From: Pseudisothecium myosuroides
Lineage: Eukaryota > Streptophyta > Bryopsida > Hypnales > Lembophyllaceae
DNA: 64,000 bases
Assembly: GCA_951799445.1 (NCBI GenBank)
Contig: OX637288.1
Span: 14,572,501-14,636,500 of the forward strand
Reading direction: 5' to 3'
In this document: positions 60,855-64,000 of the stretch, in pieces
How positions within the stretch are numbered: position 1 is the first letter of the stretch
Layout of the letters: every line of letters begins with the position of its first letter
The notes under the pieces: model-generated
What the model saw: only the letters and a program-made list of their open reading frames with translations
Told to the model about the DNA's origin: nothing
Databases searched by the model: none
Position numbers and translations under genes: made by a program

Positions 60855-61390
60855 GTTAGGTTGTGTGGCTTTGGGGTTTAGTGTGGAGGTTTCTTTCATT
60901 TTTTGCAGTTGTCGTGGAGACATTGCATGCAATTTTTAGTTAGGTTGGGATTTAGGGATTACTTGGATTTGGGAATTTTGATGATGAAGGGAAGAAATGT
61001 GGTTGAAGGCAATGTGCGCACTTATTGATTGCCGCCTTGGCCCCACTGATTCCTTCCGTCAGTGTGGATGCTTGTGGAGCATGGATTTGGTTTTTAGTGT
61101 GAAGGTTGCTACATTTGCAGTTGTCGTGGAGACATTGCATTGTAAATTTTGGTTAGTGTGAGATTTAGGAATTACTTGGATTTGGGAATTTCTACTGGAT
61201 GAAGGAAACGGGTGTGGTTAATAGAGATGACAAAGTGTGTACTTATTGATTGCGGTATTGGCTCCACTCATTCTTTTCAATACTGTGGATTCTATACCTA
61301 AGAATGCGATGCGTGATTGGTTTCAGTTACACAACAAAGGATTGAATCTTTCAGAGAAGGATTTCTCGGTTCTGTAATCTATCGTATCTC
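60855..61390. repeat. 3' flank of LEA_2 gene with an imperfect direct repeat
   Basis: GTTGTCGTGGAGACATTGCAT occurs at about 60909 and 61119 within longer similar stretches (TTAGGGATTACTTGGATTTG, ACTTATTGATTGC), a duplication of about 210 bp. No gene is supported. Confidence 0.65.
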
Positions 61391-61394
61391 CGAA

Positions 61395-62245
61395 CCCTAA
61401 ATATGATTTGTTGCAGGAAGAAGTTGATCTTCGAGGGAGATTCACTAGGCAGCCAGTGGTGACCCTGGAGGTCCTTGTGCTGTATCCTGCTGGCTTAATG
61501 CAATTGCTCTCATCATGAATGTTCTCGATGGTTTATGTTCGATTTGCTGGAAGCATTTGAATGCACATGGGATGGAATTTGGAGTCCAGGAATCTTTTTC
61601 TCGAAATCTCTACCGTGCTCCAACCTTTCACCAGTTTCATGCAGCATGGCTTTATCAATCATCCTATGAACTCAATTACCTACCCATTTCGAAGTTCAAT
61701 CCACATATATTTGAATTCTATATGACCAAAGAATGCTTCGATGAATTACAAATGAGGAACATTGTAGACAATTTCAAGTCACACTAGAAGATGACAAAGA
61801 CATTGGTTTCGGAAAATCTATGCTAAGTTTGATGAAAAGTACTGTTCCTTTATGCAGTTAGGAAAACTGGATCTTGGTTGTTCAACAGTTTTGGTTAAGT
61901 AGACAATTAATACTCCGGGTACATCTTTGGGACAATTTGAATCCTGTAGATTTCGGAAGTTATCCTTTGCTTAAGTTCAGCTTGACGCGAAGTCAAATGT
62001 ACAACGCTCTGGATATTTCTATAGCAAAGTGATTAGTGACAAGACTGGGGAGTATAGTTTCAACAGAATTGCCAATCCTCACCAAAATGAACATGTACAG
62101 ATGAGAGTGGATTTATTTTCGTGCAGCGTCAACTTTTGACAACCCTCGTGCTCTTCCAGTCACAAAGAGAATCGATTGAGGTGGGGTCGTCCTCGTTACA
62201 GCTCTGTCGTCAATGAACATACAGTATAGCAGTGCATGCTGAACA
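61395..62245 (+). pseudogene. Decayed coding relic, possibly Ole e 1-like
   Basis: Segments such as VISDKTGEYSFNRIANPHQN, then HVQMRVDLFSC (61990-62130) and, after a one-base shift, NPRALPVTKRID with GGVVLVTALSSM (to about 62215) resemble the C-terminal half of pollen Ole e 1-like domains (D-x-x-G-x-Y-x-F then a cysteine and a final G-G block). Stops and shifts are present. The upstream frame 61515-61787 has no recognised domain. The assignment is tentative. Confidence 0.25.
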
Positions 62246-63180
62246 AAGGATGGAATGCTAGCTTGTCAGTTTTTGAGATTATGAAGCGCATTCTTGCCAT
62301 TGCTTGGGGGCTAAGTTCCGAGTTGGTTATGCCTAGCAGTTGGAGCTTCAGATGCCCCTCCATCACGTTCCTCTCCTCTCTCTCCTTAAATATTGCATCA
62401 TGGCGTGGACAACGCACTTTGCTGCACATGATTTTTAATGCTTCGTTTCTATTATGATATACAACTTTGGCGGACATTCGGAAACGTGAGTCTAAATCAG
62501 TTCTGGTTTTAAGAGCTTGGTACGTTGAATATTTTCAAATTGAAGGTACTGACTGTCCCAATTGCAGCGTTGTGCAGGATAATTCTGTTACTACTTCGGT
62601 TGAAGCAAGATATGAATCTGAAGGTACTCACCATTAGCGTCAACTTCTCCTTATCAGTTGTGTAGGAAAAAGCCTATGTCGATTTTGCTCTTAAACACTG
62701 GTTGAGATGCAGAATTGGGAAAGTAAAACGTCAGTATGTGCGCAGGAAACGAGACGGCAAGCACGCATGATGGGATTTCTGTCAGTCTAATTGAAGAAGC
62801 CAACTATCTTGACTTTCAACCCGGGAAGGAAATGTTATTACGACAAAGCACGACTTAACTCCAACTCCTGATCGAGAACTAATGCGGTTGGTGTAACATT
62901 TGAGATGCATGCTACGACATTTGAATTCCAATTCCCAGCACGCATGATGGGACACTCGAAGAAACCAGTCTGGATTGAAAATGTGGACGTCCGATGGATG
63001 TCCAAAGAATGTTATAAAATGCTCAAGCACGGCCCAATGTGGACCAAGTGCTTATCAAATGTACACGAGTCACAACTTGTGACTCAAGAAATGTGTGACT
63101 ACTCCGAACTAAACAGTCCGAGTGAAAGAATCTCTACATGATAGTACAAAATTTTCCTAATGAAACGGATGAAACTAGCT
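62246..63180. other. Spacer and 3' flank of the PAL gene
   Basis: CACGCATGATGGGA occurs twice (62762 and 62939). Small frames on both strands have no recognisable domain. Confidence 0.4.
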
Positions 63181-64000
63181 TTACAAGGGGAATGGGCCCG
63201 GAGCGCCGGTCCATCCTTGCACGCACCGCAGAAGGGGTTGAATGAGCTTCCCCTCCGATACCGCCTCAAACACTTTCTGGATTTCAGTCCCGGGAGACAC
63301 AGTCCTCAATCCAGACAACAATTGCGTGCCCAGCTCCGACCTCACGAATTGGTACAACGGGTACGTCCTGCAGGACTCGATCCTGTTCGGCACCGCCGAC
63401 AAGCCCTTGTTGTCATACGCTTCCCGCACCAACGGCACCACCACGCGCAACCTCTCTTGCACTTGGGCCTCGAACAAGGGGATCTGCTGGAACACCAAGC
63501 CGGAGGCGTCTTTGAGGGCGTGGCTGACGAGAACTCCTCGCAGCTTCTCCATCAACGGGTACGACTCCGAGGACGCGTCGTCGATGTAAGAGAACACGGG
63601 CTGGCGCTCCACGACCAGGAGAAGGTCCTTCTCGCAGAAGCGCGAGGGAAGGAGGGCGCCGTCCTGGCCCACGAAGAGGGTCTTCTTCGCCGCTTGCAGC
63701 ACCACCTGCTTCACGGCGGATTGCATGGTCTCTTCCACATGGCGGAGGTCGATGGCTTGGCACAGCCCCACCAGGAACGTGGAGCTCATGAGCTTCAGAA
63801 TCTCCACGGCCTCCTCCGTCTTGCGAGCGGACACCAAGCCCAGCGAGTTCACGTCCTGGTTGTGCTGCTCCGCGCTTTGGACATGAGTGGTGACGGGATT
63901 GGCGAGGTAGTTGAGCTCCGAGAGGTACGAGGCCATGGCGATCTCGGCGCCCTTCATGCCGTAGTCCAGGCTGGGGTTGGGTCCCCCGCTCAAGTTGGAG
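63181..64000 (-). CDS. PAL: Phenylalanine ammonia-lyase, C-terminal part (runs off the window)
   Basis: The frame ends at the stop 63183-63181 and is open to the window edge, giving about 272 residues of a protein normally about 700-740 aa long. PAL converts L-phenylalanine to trans-cinnamate and ammonia as the entry step of phenylpropanoid metabolism, as a cytosolic tetramer. Diagnostic blocks are [56 protein letters not shown] and [18 protein letters not shown] near the C-terminus. The [13 protein letters not shown] segment contributes to the active site. The MIO-forming Ala-Ser-Gly triad and any intron lie beyond the window. The exon is GC-rich compared with the AT-rich spacers. No break is seen. 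Confidence 0.95.
   Translation of the reverse strand, partial: SNLSGGPNPSLDYGMKGAEIAMASYLSELNYLANPVTTHVQSAEQHNQDVNSLGLVSARKTEEAVEILKLMSSTFLVGLCQAIDLRHVEETMQSAVKQVVLQAAKKTLFVGQDGALLPSRFCEKDLLLVVERQPVFSYIDDASSESYPLMEKLRGVLVSHALKDASGLVFQQIPLFEAQVQERLRVVVPLVREAYDNKGLSAVPNRIESCRTYPLYQFVRSELGTQLLSGLRTVSPGTEIQKVFEAVSEGKLIQPLLRCVQGWTGAPGPFPL

Noticed and set aside
60405..60932. 175-aa minus-strand frame opposite the LEA_2 gene
   Set aside because: It is the antisense shadow of a GC-rich coding exon; the plus strand has the recognisable membrane segment and LEA_2 blocks.
63413..63763. 116-aa minus-strand frame within the PAL exon
   Set aside because: It is an out-of-frame reading of the PAL coding sequence.
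1..64000. CRISPR array, bacterial operon or phage features
   Set aside because: Genes have GT-AG introns and plant families; no regularly spaced direct repeats with unique spacers were seen.

Overview
This window is nuclear DNA of a land plant. It holds spliced genes with GT-AG introns whose closest families are plant families: a JAR1-type GH3 acyl-amido synthetase, an NHL/LEA_2 membrane protein, phenylalanine ammonia-lyase, a plant-type cyclic phosphodiesterase and a KEL3/KLHDC4-like kelch protein. Long AT-rich stretches packed with small DNA transposons lie between them. A relic of mitochondrial rps2, with a fragment that looks like a group II intron maturase, suggests an early-diverging land plant (bryophyte or lycophyte grade). 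That placement is an inference and is not proven by the window.

Layout. 1-10.3 kb: no recognisable gene; several short inverted-repeat elements, two large fold-back elements and a GC-rich patch at about 8.87-9.5 kb. 10.34-12.05 kb (+): three-exon cyclic phosphodiesterase of the 2H superfamily. 13.43-20.37 kb (-): 19-exon kelch gene that I could join completely in frame (663 aa); it converges on the phosphodiesterase gene. 20.5-28.3 kb: transposon-rich spacer with a fold-back copy and a GGGTGATT-terminal element carrying a nested CACTA-type insertion. 28.41-34.01 kb (+): GH3 gene, complete in architecture but with an in-frame TAG in the last exon and a C-terminal stop supplied by a repeat. 34.9-36.5 kb: mitochondrial rps2 relic split by another GGGTGATT element. 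37.12-39.05 kb: a 1.93-kb TA-flanked transposon with a decayed DDE_1 transposase. 39.5-57.5 kb: a third fold-back copy, a second decayed DDE_1 transposase, a 218-bp MITE made from the two ends of the 1.93-kb element, a diverged tandem array of AT-rich repeats and unrecognised coding-like fragments. 59.17-60.05 kb: tandem repeat just upstream of a single-exon LEA_2/NHL gene (60.13-60.85 kb, +). 61.4-62.3 kb: decayed, possibly Ole e 1-like sequence. 63.18 kb to the window end (-): 3' part of a PAL gene.

The genes do not form an operon or an evident cluster. GH3 (jasmonate/auxin-type conjugation), PAL (phenylpropanoid entry) and the NHL protein are all commonly linked to stress responses in plants, but nothing in the sequence shows a functional link. 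The most informative material is the transposon layer. Insertions into known sequence (rps2) and a sibling empty site define exact element ends and target-site duplications of 2, 3 and 4 bp for three different element types.
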